Source: Planctomycetota bacterium (GTDB lineage: Bacteria; Planctomycetota; Planctomycetia; Pirellulales; Pirellulaceae). From it: a stretch of 8,717 nt of DNA. Both the position numbers and the translations under genes were made by a program. The stretch lies in assembly GCA_026692885.1 (NCBI GenBank), contig JAPLNJ010000104.1:1-8717 (forward strand), in the 5' to 3' direction. Below are positions 1-5,705 of this stretch, piece after piece. The notes beneath the pieces were generated by a model, which made no database searches, was not told the origin of the DNA, and saw nothing but the letters and a program-made list of their open reading frames with translations. Numbering within the stretch: the stretch's first letter is position 1; each line of letters begins with the position of its first letter.

Positions 1-71
1 TCGCCGTTGTCGACCCAGCGGCGGTCGATCGAGAGGATGCGCTGCGTCTTTAACAAGCGGTTCAATTCCAC
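1..71 (-). CDS. N-terminal start of an unidentified protein, cut by the window edge
   Basis: A GTG at 71-69 opens a minus-strand frame that stays open to the window edge, giving 23 residues that begin MELNRLLKTQRILSIDRR and end WVDNG. The frame is closed upstream by a TGA at 137-135, and GTG is the only usual start codon between that stop and the edge. A GGAGAG motif (minus strand, 87-82) lies 10 nt upstream and is a plausible ribosome binding site, but it sits inside a hairpin (78-94). The charged, helix-like N-terminus carries no signal peptide. I do not recognise the family from so short a stretch. It lies downstream of the kinase-FGE gene in the same direction, separated by about 400 nt of repeats, so it is probably a separate transcription unit. 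Confidence 0.35.
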   Translation of the reverse strand, partial: MELNRLLKTQRILSIDRRWVDNG

Positions 72-77
72 GTGATC

Positions 78-118
78 GCGTCTCTCCGAGACGCGAAAGC
101 CGGTCTCGGAGAGACCGG
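78..118. repeat. Two adjacent perfect hairpins / 13-bp inverted repeat
   Basis: Two stem-loops stand side by side: GCGTCTC-TCC-GAGACGC at 78-94 and CCGGTCTC-GGA-GAGACCGG at 100-118, each with a 3-nt loop, separated by gaaag. The same bases can form one longer hairpin instead, because 80-92 (GTCTCTCCGAGAC) is the exact reverse complement of 103-115. The element ends 6 nt upstream of the GTG start of the leftmost gene and its first hairpin would contain that gene's ribosome binding site. It could be a REP-type intergenic palindrome or a translation or attenuation structure. The sequence cannot decide between these. Confidence 0.6.
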
Positions 119-209
119 GCCACGTGCGGAAAGGTCAATATACTAAACAGTTGTACCCCCTTCTTTTGTGCGACTGTACACCTGCCTCGCTGCGACTTCC
201 GCTCCGGCT

Positions 210-429
210 CGAAGGGGTTCGACTCCCACTGCTGTGCACATCTTCAAACGGACCGGAGGCCGGTATTTTACAAGCACGACGCGCAAGCGAGTGAGTCTGT
301 ATTTCGCTTGCCGGTCCACCCCGGACTCACTCGCTTGCGCGTCGTGCTTGTATTTCCAGCCTTTGGCTGGCTGCAAAGATGTGCACAGCAGTGGGTTCGA
401 CTCCGCTCCGCTGCGTGCGAACCCCTTCG
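210..429. repeat. Nested inverted repeat made of two facing copies of one repeat unit
   Basis: Three pairs of perfect inverted arms are nested: 210-221 with 418-429 (12 bp, cgaaggggttcg), 225-244 with 376-395 (20 bp, cccactgctgtgcacatctt), and 269-297 with 324-352 (29 bp, tacaagcacgacgcgc... to ...gtgagtc). Between the middle and inner arms each half carries its own small hairpin, ACCGG-AGG-CCGGT at 252-264 and CCAGCC-TTT-GGCTGG at 356-370. The stem sequences differ but pairing is kept. This is best read as two inverted copies of a family of intergenic repeats. No ORF here looks like a protein. It lies just 3' of the kinase-FGE gene and could terminate or protect its transcript, but no T-tract follows the stems. 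Confidence 0.7.
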
Positions 430-473
430 GCCTTCGCTCCAGGCTCCGCTCGCCCCTGCCTGCTGGGTTCAGC

Positions 474-2264
474 CTAGAAACCCGACCGGACTATGGCCAC
501 GCGGAACCCGTAGTCCTCGCCCCGCACGTGCGGGAGGACCCTGAAGCGAAGCGCCGACCGGCAGCTCCTGCCATCGCTGACCCAGCCGCCGCCACGCAGG
601 ACCCGGAACGTGGCCCTCGAAGACACCTCCGGGTCGGTCCCACCGGGCAACCTGGCCTGGTACCAATCCCGGCACCACTCCCACACGTTGCCATGCATAT
701 CCTGTAAGCCCCAAGCGTTGCCCGCATAGCTTCCCACTTTCGCCGTCCTTGTCAAGTACGGCCCCTTGTTCGCGCCGTTGTACGGGTTATTGCCCTCGAA
801 ATTTGCTTGGCTGCTGCTGAGCTTGTCGCCGAACGCAGTCGCCGTGACCGTGCCCGCCCGGCAGCCGTATTCCCACTGCGCTTCCGTCGGCAGCCGGTAC
901 TCCCACCCCGCAGGCAGCCGTCCGGCCTGCCGCTCCTGATCCGTCACCTTACGGCAAAACGCGTCGGCGTCGCTCCAAGAGATGTTTTCCACCGGAAGAC
1001 GATCGGTGGCCATCCCTTGAACCTGCGAACTGTCGCTGCCCGACGCCGAAAAGCAGCTGGGGTTGCTGCCCATGATCGTCCGCCACTGGCCCTGCGTGAC
1101 CTCGTACTTGCCCAACCAGAAGCCTTGCGACAGCGTCACGGGCACTGGGCCTTCACCGCTGCCTCGATTCCGCTCGCCCGTAGGACTGCCCATCGTGAAT
1201 GACCCTGCGGGGCACCAACAAAGTTTCAGCTGCAAGCCGTTGTTGTCCCGCTCCTGCCCGGCGCGCGTGCCCGTGAAGGCGTCGGGCGAAGGAGTCGGCA
1301 CCGGCCGCGGGGTGGCTGGGGACTGCACCGGTGGCGCACTTGGCGGCTGGGTGAGTCCCAAGGCGACCAGTTGGGCTGCGGAAACTCGTTGCGGCTCGGT
1401 GACGGCGAACACGTGGGGCGGCTGCAACGCTTGCAGAGCCTGGGCGTGGGACGCCGGCAGGCGCGCCAAGCGGGCGTCCCAGCGGCGCCGTAGCACGGCC
1501 TTGTCCCACTTGACTGGCGACTCGTCGGGCGAATGGTCGCGACCGAGGCACAGCAGTTCCAATGCCAGCATGTCGCGGCCAAAGCGGTCGGAGTAGGGCA
1601 AGACGGAATCGTCCCCCTGCTCGGCGCGCCGCGCCAAGTCGGGCGGACAATAGCCTTCCGTGCCGTAGGTGCCGCCTTCACCGAAGGTGACGCCCTGGAC
1701 GGCGCGGGCCACAAAGGCGTCGAAGTCGATCAAGTACAGCGCCGGCTCGTCGCGTGGCGCATTCGGATTCACAATGATGTTCATGTGAGACAGGTCCCCG
1801 TGGATGATCTGTGCCCGCTCCAGCAGCGCTGCCGACACCAGCAGATCGCAGACGCAGCGCCAGCGAAAGTCATCGTCCAGCCGGACGTCCCCCTTCTGGA
1901 TCCCTTGCTTCAGCTCCAGCCACGTCAGTCCGGGAACGGCGCGCGCCAAACACCCGGTGAAATCGAACCCGATGGCGTCTGGCCGCGAGTGCTGGCGGCT
2001 GTCGACCCACAGCGACGGGGCGGCCTGAAGTTGAGCCGCCCAGAGGTGCATTTGCTGCAGGATCAGCCACTGGGTCCGTTGGAAACGTTTTGGCGTGGGC
2101 AGCGTGAAGAACTTGAGATAGGCGGCGGCGCTGCCATTGCTGTCCAGCAACGGATAGGCGAATCCTTCCGACCCCTTGCGCCACGGCGGCTGACCCGGTT
2201 GCCCGTGGGTGTAGGGACAGAACCGATATTTCTGTCCCTGCACCTGCCAATCTTTGCCGGCCAA
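474..2264 (-). CDS. Cytoplasmic Ser/Thr-type protein kinase fused to an FGE-sulfatase (C-type-lectin fold) domain
   Basis: Third gene of the vWA-phosphatase-kinase operon, 596 residues. Residues about 30-300 are a divergent protein kinase: a likely ATP-binding Lys at 51 (AAYLKFF), the catalytic loop HGDLSHMN (D157, N162), and DFD in the DFG position (D180). A Pro/Ser/Thr-rich linker (about 305-338) leads to an FGE-sulfatase/SUMF1-like domain (about 342-596) with typical motifs: PAGSFTMGS, GKYEVTQGQW, RLPTEAQWEY, MHGNVWEWC, RVLRGGGW, CRSA and YGFRVA. The redox Cys pair of true formylglycine-generating enzymes is not seen, since only one Cys lies in the CRSA segment, so it probably binds ligand or protein rather than modifying sulfatases. 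No signal peptide or membrane segment is visible. The given start is a TTG directly abutting AAGGAG, which is abnormal spacing. A better N-terminus may begin at the ATG at 2317 and reach this frame through a one-base slip at 2284-2287. The kinase call is secure; its substrates, presumably linked to the vWA protein, are inferred. Confidence 0.85.
   Translation of the reverse strand: MAGKDWQVQGQKYRFCPYTHGQPGQPPWRKGSEGFAYPLLDSNGSAAAYLKFFTLPTPKRFQRTQWLILQQMHLWAAQLQAAPSLWVDSRQHSRPDAIGFDFTGCLARAVPGLTWLELKQGIQKGDVRLDDDFRWRCVCDLLVSAALLERAQIIHGDLSHMNIIVNPNAPRDEPALYLIDFDAFVARAVQGVTFGEGGTYGTEGYCPPDLARRAEQGDDSVLPYSDRFGRDMLALELLCLGRDHSPDESPVKWDKAVLRRRWDARLARLPASHAQALQALQPPHVFAVTEPQRVSAAQLVALGLTQPPSAPPVQSPATPRPVPTPSPDAFTGTRAGQERDNNGLQLKLCWCPAGSFTMGSPTGERNRGSGEGPVPVTLSQGFWLGKYEVTQGQWRTIMGSNPSCFSASGSDSSQVQGMATDRLPVENISWSDADAFCRKVTDQERQAGRLPAGWEYRLPTEAQWEYGCRAGTVTATAFGDKLSSSQANFEGNNPYNGANKGPYLTRTAKVGSYAGNAWGLQDMHGNVWEWCRDWYQARLPGGTDPEVSSRATFRVLRGGGWVSDGRSCRSALRFRVLPHVRGEDYGFRVAIVRSGF
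510..584 (-). other. Candidate variable region of a diversity-generating retroelement target
   Basis: This stretch encodes residues 561-585, from the Trp of GGGW to the Tyr before GFRVA, the segment of C-type-lectin-fold FGE proteins that DGRs diversify. DGR templates of this family usually encode many Asn (AAC) at these positions. Here the equivalent positions read GTC, AGC, GAT, AGC, TTC, GTC, CTC, CAC, GGC, GAC and TAC. Ten of these eleven are NNC codons and could arise from AAC by changing only adenines; the exception is GAT, which would need AAT. The intervening AGG, TGC CGG TCG GCG and GGG TTC CGC would be the constant frame. No template repeat or reverse transcriptase lies in the window, so this is an inference, and ordinary FGE domains can look similar. 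Confidence 0.33.
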
Positions 2265-2307
2265 CTCCTTGGCTTGGTCTGAGAAAAGGCCAGGATGGGA
2301 TCGTCGG

Positions 2308-3255
2308 TCACCGCCATGACCGTGCCCCCCGAATCACGGCCAGCGTCAGATTGTCCTCGAAATCGCGAGGCTGGCGCGCGATCGCCTGGGCGATGTAGGC
2401 CTGGGCGTGGTTGACCTCGGCGGAGGAGACCCGGGCCTCCAGATCGTCGAGCAACGTCGACGCGTGCTTCCCAATCCCGCGTCCGATTCCATCGGTGTAA
2501 AACGCCGCCAAGAATCGCTCGGGCAGGCGGATTTCTTCCCACTGGTCGAACTGGCTTACCTGACGCTCGGCCGGACCCAAAGCAAAGACCTGTTGCTCGG
2601 CCAAGTCACACTCCGCGATCACCCGATCTCGCGGGCGCTGGTTCGAGGCTAAATCAGGATACTCGCGCCACACGAGGCCTGCGTCGCCAAGAATGGCCAC
2701 GCGGAAATACTCCTTATCGAGCCAAGCCAAGGTCAGCGTGGTCTGGAGCAGGCTCCCCTTGCGGAGCATATATTTCCAGGTGGCCAAGTACTGTCCCGGG
2801 GGACAACTGCCCTGGGGATCAGCGGCCCACTCGTCCGCCAAGCGTCCGATGGCAGCCCCGGCAGCGTCGAACGCTTGCTGGGCTGTCTGCCTGGGCTCCG
2901 TCGCCGACAATTCGACCAGGGCCCGCAGGGCCGTCCATGACGCCAGCTCCGACGCCCACTCCGAACGGAACGACGAGCTCAGGCCGTCCGCCATGGCCAG
3001 AGCCCAGCGGATTCGAGTCCGGCAATCGTCGTCGTCGGGCCACCAAGCCAAGGCGTAGTCCTGGTTGGTCGTCTTGTCTTGGTCGAGCGGCCCGAAGTCC
3101 GTGTGCACCGCGCCGCTCCAAGGGCCAACGCGGAAACATCCGGAACCGACGAGCGGTTGGCCCCGTTCGGCCAGCCAGTCGCGATGGGAGCCCACCATCC
3201 GTTCCAGCGGCGCGCGGTCGAGCGCGGCCGGAGAGGGGATCGAATCGTCGGTCAT
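2308..3255 (-). CDS. PP2C-like serine/threonine protein phosphatase
   Basis: Middle gene of the operon, 315 residues. It has the ordered metal-binding motifs of PP2C phosphatases: NQD (64-66), a DG (90-91, in MADGLSSS), GD (190-191, in AILGDAGLV), TDG (254-256) and a C-terminal DN (301-302, in EDNLTLAV). The acidic metal ligands are all present, so it is probably active and would oppose the kinase encoded next. About 50 residues precede the catalytic core; there is no signal peptide or membrane segment. The ATG start lies 3 nt after the vWA stop codon with only a weak ribosome binding site, so translation is probably coupled. Its stop is 43 nt before the annotated TTG of the kinase, or overlaps the alternative kinase ATG at 2317. 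Length and motifs fit the PP2C_2 type found with vWA proteins and kinases in TerY-P triads. Confidence 0.86.
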   Translation of the reverse strand: MTDDSIPSPAALDRAPLERMVGSHRDWLAERGQPLVGSGCFRVGPWSGAVHTDFGPLDQDKTTNQDYALAWWPDDDDCRTRIRWALAMADGLSSSFRSEWASELASWTALRALVELSATEPRQTAQQAFDAAGAAIGRLADEWAADPQGSCPPGQYLATWKYMLRKGSLLQTTLTLAWLDKEYFRVAILGDAGLVWREYPDLASNQRPRDRVIAECDLAEQQVFALGPAERQVSQFDQWEEIRLPERFLAAFYTDGIGRGIGKHASTLLDDLEARVSSAEVNHAQAYIAQAIARQPRDFEDNLTLAVIRGARSWR

Positions 3256-3258
3256 GGC

Positions 3259-3933
3259 CTATGCCTGTACCTGTTGCTGGATGATCGCGGCGACATCTTT
3301 CGCCCGCGACGCACCGGAGCTGCCGATCGCGGCAATGAAGGCCGTCAGCGCAGCCACATTGCTGATGGGCACGTAGCATTCGGGCGAAGCAATGTTCCGC
3401 AAGGTTTGCTCGTCGGGCTGGTCGCCGCCGACGGAGACGCCCGCCGCGGCGATCACCACCGGTTCGCCATCCAGCGTCAGCCGCTTGATCTCGGCGGCCA
3501 CCGGTTCCGGGCCTGCGCCCGCGTTGTGCTGGCCGTCCGAGAACACGAGCACCAGTGGCAACGGGTGCATGGCGCGTTCCGGGTGATCCTGCAAGGACGC
3601 CAGGTAGGGACGCAAACGATCCAAGGCCAGTTGCAGGGCTGCGGTGATATTCGTCTGGCCCCCGCGTCCGTCGATGGCGATGGCATCCGGGTCGATCTTG
3701 CGTACCGGCGTCAGATCGCATTGCGGGTCGATGGCGGCCTGCTGGTCGAAGCGGATCAGCAGGAGTTTGAAGTAGGACCGCTCCGGCCCGGGAGGTCCTT
3801 TCGACTGGCACTCCATAATCATCTCGCGGATGCCGTTCGTGGCCGCCTGGGCCTTCGCGCCCGCCAGCGAGGCACTGTCGTCGGCCAGAATGCAAACGAC
3901 TTGGGGACGGGTCTGTCGGGCTTGCCTCACCAC
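3259..3933 (-). CDS. TerY-like von Willebrand factor A (vWA) domain protein
   Basis: First gene of the operon, 224 residues from the chosen GTG. It is a single vWA domain with a complete MIDAS site: DxSxS as D18, S20, S22 (ADDSAS), a Thr in GGQTNIT, and an Asp in FSDGQHN. Such domains bind Mg2+ and then partner proteins. Paired with a PP2C phosphatase and a kinase it fits the TerY-P signalling triad (family knowledge). The start is well supported: AGGAGG at 3945-3940 lies 6 nt before GTG at 3933, and a promoter at 4058-4029 lies upstream. The frame is open back to a TTG at 4101, but that start would precede the promoter, and the extra 56 residues look unlike a vWA N-terminus. GTG at 3930 is an equally possible neighbour start. 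No secretion signal is seen, so it is cytoplasmic. Confidence 0.82.
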   Translation of the reverse strand: MVRQARQTRPQVVCILADDSASLAGAKAQAATNGIREMIMECQSKGPPGPERSYFKLLLIRFDQQAAIDPQCDLTPVRKIDPDAIAIDGRGGQTNITAALQLALDRLRPYLASLQDHPERAMHPLPLVLVFSDGQHNAGAGPEPVAAEIKRLTLDGEPVVIAAAGVSVGGDQPDEQTLRNIASPECYVPISNVAALTAFIAAIGSSGASRAKDVAAIIQQQVQA

Positions 3934-3939
3934 GGGGAA

Positions 3940-3945
3940 CCTCCT
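3940..3945 (-). promoter_or_regulatory. Strong Shine-Dalgarno for the vWA gene
   Basis: The minus strand reads AGGAGG, then ttcccc, then GTG. A perfect six-base Shine-Dalgarno at ideal spacing fixes the vWA start at 3933 (or the tandem GTG at 3930) rather than the upstream TTG at 4101. Confidence 0.7.
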
Positions 3946-4028
3946 GCCGTAGCGGCGCGCGCCCCATCGGTCACGAACACCCGCCACGAGCGATACGAAT
4001 GCTGTCCGAGTCCACAACACGAGCGTGG

Positions 4029-4058
4029 AGTATAGCTTGCTCGCGCGCTGGTTGTCTA
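4029..4058 (-). promoter_or_regulatory. Sigma70-like promoter for the vWA-PP2C-kinase operon
   Basis: On the minus strand a -35 box TAGACA (4058-4053) is followed after 18 nt by a -10 box TATACT (4034-4029). Each matches five of six consensus bases. Transcription would begin near 4022, leaving a leader of roughly 90 nt before the GTG at 3933. It is the only promoter-like pair I see upstream of the operon and lies between the transposase relic and the vWA gene. Confidence 0.55.
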
Positions 4059-4097
4059 TCAGCGATGTCAGGGAACGGACCCCGGCGTTCGACTGGC

Positions 4098-4370
4098 TCA
4101 ACTACTACATTCCCTGGCACGCGTGAGAGACGCGGGGAAAGCCTCGGCGTTTGAGTGGGTTGAACTTTGAGCAGTAGCTCGGGTTGTGGGCCACTCGGAT
4201 TTCCAGCGCGCAGTCGTGGGCGAGACTCTGAAGATTCTGTTGGAACAGGAAGCGTTGGATGACGTGTGATCAGGTTGGCCCTTCATCCGTGCTCTGGCTC
4301 TGCCATCCGTGCGGGGCAATTTTTTCCCGAGCTTCCAGAACTCGGCGAGCCGTTTCCCGGGTGTGCTCAT
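4098..4370 (-). CDS. Short ORF overlapping the nuclease stop; doubtful, composite
   Basis: The ATG at 4370-4368 overlaps the nuclease TGA as ATGA, the classic layout of a translationally coupled gene, and opens a 90-residue frame. Only the first 20 or so residues look protein-like (MSTPGKRLAEFWKLGKKLPR). From about residue 35 on it reads the transposase relic out of frame and becomes Ser/Thr/Arg-rich nonsense. The likely history is a real downstream gene whose body was replaced by IS debris. The opening TPGKRLAEFWKL resembles TPAKELLAEFW in the HsdM-like remnant upstream of the nuclease. I assign no function. Confidence 0.3.
   Translation of the reverse strand: MSTPGKRLAEFWKLGKKLPRTDGRARARMKGQPDHTSSNASCSNRIFRVSPTTARWKSEWPTTRATAQSSTHSNAEAFPASLTRARECSS
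4105..4269 (-). pseudogene. C-terminal relic of an ISAzo13-family (Rhodopirellula-type DDE) transposase
   Basis: The minus-strand frame just after a TGA at 4272-4270 encodes a 54-residue tail with LEIRVAHNPSYCSKFNPLKR followed by RGFPRVSHACQGM, ending at tandem TAG codons (4107-4102). It closely resembles the end of ISAzo13-type transposases, where the usual form is EIRVAHYPPYxSKxNPIEHRLFPHVTRACQG. Several conserved positions are altered (Tyr-Pro to Asn-Pro, Ile-Glu-His to Leu-Lys-Arg). There is no upstream catalytic region, so it is a dead fragment. No terminal inverted repeats could be recognised. It marks a past insertion between the nuclease locus and the kinase operon. Confidence 0.65.
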
Positions 4371-5590
4371 GACGGTTTCTCTCGCTTCGCGGGCAGGGCG
4401 GTGCGGACGGCGTCGGCCAGTTGTCGGGCGGTCGGCAGTTTACCTTTCAGCTCGGCCGGCAGTTTGGCTTGGAGGTGATACTCGGCCACGCCGATGGGAT
4501 TCTGTTTGGTGCGCAGGGCGTATTCCACCTCCACATCGTCCTTCTCGGCACAGAGGATTATGCCTATGGAGGGGTTATCCTCCGGCGCTCGTTCCTTGTC
4601 GTTCAGCAGGTTCAGGTAGAAATCCATCTTGCCGGCGAATTCCGGCTCGAACGGGCCGACCTTCAGGTCAAACGCCACGAGGGCCTTGAGAAAGCGATGG
4701 TAGAACAGCAGGTCAATGAAGTACTCTTTCCGCCCGATGGTCAGACGGTGCTGGCGACCGACGAAGCAGAACCCGTAGCCCAATTCCAGAATGAAATCGC
4801 GCAAGCGTTCGATCAGCCGACTCTCCAGTTCCCGCTCCTTCACTGCTCGGTGGATGCCCAGAAACTCCAGATTGTAGGAGCTCTTCAGCATTTCTTCGGT
4901 CTGCTCGGCGAGCTGCTCTGGCAAGGCGAGCGTGAAATTGTGGGACTTGCCCGCTTTGAGCGAGCGTTCGTAGGCCCCGGCCTTGACCTGGTTCAGGAGC
5001 ACATTACGCGTCCAACCAAATTGGGCCGTGGCGCGGAGGTAATAGAGGCGGGCGGCGGGATCGGTGAGCTTGTTCAGGATGAGCAGGTTATGGCCCCAGG
5101 GAATTTCCGCTGTAAGCTGTTGCAGAAACTCGACGACTTCCCGCTCCGGCAATTTGGCTACAGACTGTGGCCAAATTTCGGCATCGTTGGCTTCTGCCCT
5201 CTCCGCCAATTCGGCGACAGGCTGTCGCCAAATTGCCAAATCTTTCGACCGTGCGCCCAATTTGGCTACAGCTTGCAGCCAAATTAAAGGATTAGAGTAG
5301 ACGAGGTAGAACTGCTTCATACTGCGGAGGTTACGTGGCGAAAAGCCGGTCGTCGCCGGAAACGCGTCCTGCAAGTCGACCGAAATCCGGTCGATCACAG
5401 ACTCCCCCCACCCCAGCGTCTTCTGCTTTTCGACAATCCCGCGCCCGATGTCCCAGTAGAGCAGGATCAGATCACGGTTGACCGCCCGTGCGGCGGTCAG
5501 GCGGGCGGCGGTGACGCGGGCTTTCAAGTCCTCAATGAATTGCCCGTATTCCGGCGCGGTCATCAGGGCGGTGTCGGCGTTCTTCCTCAT
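4367..5590 (-). CDS. yhcG: YhcG/DUF1016-family PD-(D/E)xK nuclease
   Basis: A 407-residue protein from the ATG at 5590. The N-terminal DUF1016 region (about 35-100) has NRDLILLYWDIGRGI, GWGESVIDRISVDL and FSPRNLRSMKQFY. The middle holds the conserved IPWGHNLLIL. The C-terminal domain is a restriction-endonuclease fold with FIDLLFYH (D293) and VAFDLK (D308-x-K310), the PD-(D/E)xK catalytic core, all present. The family is widespread near restriction and toxin loci and is thought to act in DNA processing or defence; its exact role is uncertain. The frame is open upstream to 5740, but those residues are out-of-frame HsdM-like sequence. The ATG at 5590 overlaps the preceding TGA as ATGA, favouring this start. 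An unusual stretch at residues 103-147 contains three copies of an IWxQxVAxL nonapeptide encoded by DNA palindromes. The gene looks intact. Confidence 0.85.
   Translation of the reverse strand: MRKNADTALMTAPEYGQFIEDLKARVTAARLTAARAVNRDLILLYWDIGRGIVEKQKTLGWGESVIDRISVDLQDAFPATTGFSPRNLRSMKQFYLVYSNPLIWLQAVAKLGARSKDLAIWRQPVAELAERAEANDAEIWPQSVAKLPEREVVEFLQQLTAEIPWGHNLLILNKLTDPAARLYYLRATAQFGWTRNVLLNQVKAGAYERSLKAGKSHNFTLALPEQLAEQTEEMLKSSYNLEFLGIHRAVKERELESRLIERLRDFILELGYGFCFVGRQHRLTIGRKEYFIDLLFYHRFLKALVAFDLKVGPFEPEFAGKMDFYLNLLNDKERAPEDNPSIGIILCAEKDDVEVEYALRTKQNPIGVAEYHLQAKLPAELKGKLPTARQLADAVRTALPAKREKPS
5151..5285. repeat. Three 27-nt palindromes inside the nuclease gene
   Basis: Three copies lie at 5151-5177, 5208-5234 and 5259-5285, spaced 57 and 51 nt apart (multiples of three). 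Each is a near-perfect palindrome of about 13-base arms around a single central base, with outer bases AATTtGGC and GCCAAATT. All three sit in the same codon phase and encode IWPQSVAKL, IWRQPVAEL and IWLQAVAKL (residues 139-147, 120-128, 103-111). The spacers between them are dissimilar. Such in-frame palindromic inserts resemble coding palindromic elements known from other bacteria. Confidence 0.75.
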
Positions 5591-5705
5591 TCTGCCAGCC
5601 CCTTCAGCAAGGTTTCCGCCTCCGCCTCCAGAACTCGGCCAGCAATTCTTTCGCGGGGGTCGGCGGCTGGTAGCGGTAGAAGTAAGTAGGTTTCGTGGCG
5701 TGCGA
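5587..5705 (-). pseudogene. Frameshifted 3' tail of a type I methyltransferase (HsdM-like) gene
   Basis: One minus-strand frame gives TKPTYFYRYQPPTPAKELLA then EFW. The next frame continues LEAEAETLLKGLAE and stops at TGA 5589-5587, overlapping the nuclease ATG. Joined, these read like the C-terminus of HsdM-type DNA methylases (YFYxYxPPxP...LLAEFWxLEAEAE). The join lies near 5625-5630 and would need about five missing bases between TTCTGG and GGAGGCGG. Upstream (5706-5926) no methylase domain and no intact gene is seen; a short fragment there (FSWAAFVRLVECGLIEVVY, about 5790-5850) is unidentified. So only a broken remnant of the presumed partner gene survives. The HsdM identity is from remembered motif shape and is moderate. 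Confidence 0.42.

Noticed and set aside
213..404. tRNA T-arm-like ggttcgactcc, seen twice
   Set aside because: No acceptor, D or anticodon arms can be folded around either copy. It is part of the inverted repeat units.
210..429. Integron attC site or a MITE
   Set aside because: There are no GTTRRRY/RYYYAAC core sites and no target-site duplication at the ends. The two-unit inverted repeat explains the structure.
1533..2282. 249-codon plus-strand frame over the kinase
   Set aside because: It is antisense to the kinase domain with its HGDLSHMN and DFD motifs, and has no motif of its own.
3079..4035. 318-codon plus-strand frame across the vWA and phosphatase genes
   Set aside because: It is antisense to two genes with complete motif sets and reads as low-complexity Arg/Gly-rich sequence. 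It is a shadow.
5151..5285. CRISPR-like short repeats
   Set aside because: There are only three copies with uneven 24- and 30-nt spacers, inside a conserved coding frame, and each repeat is a full palindrome. They are coding palindromes, not an array.
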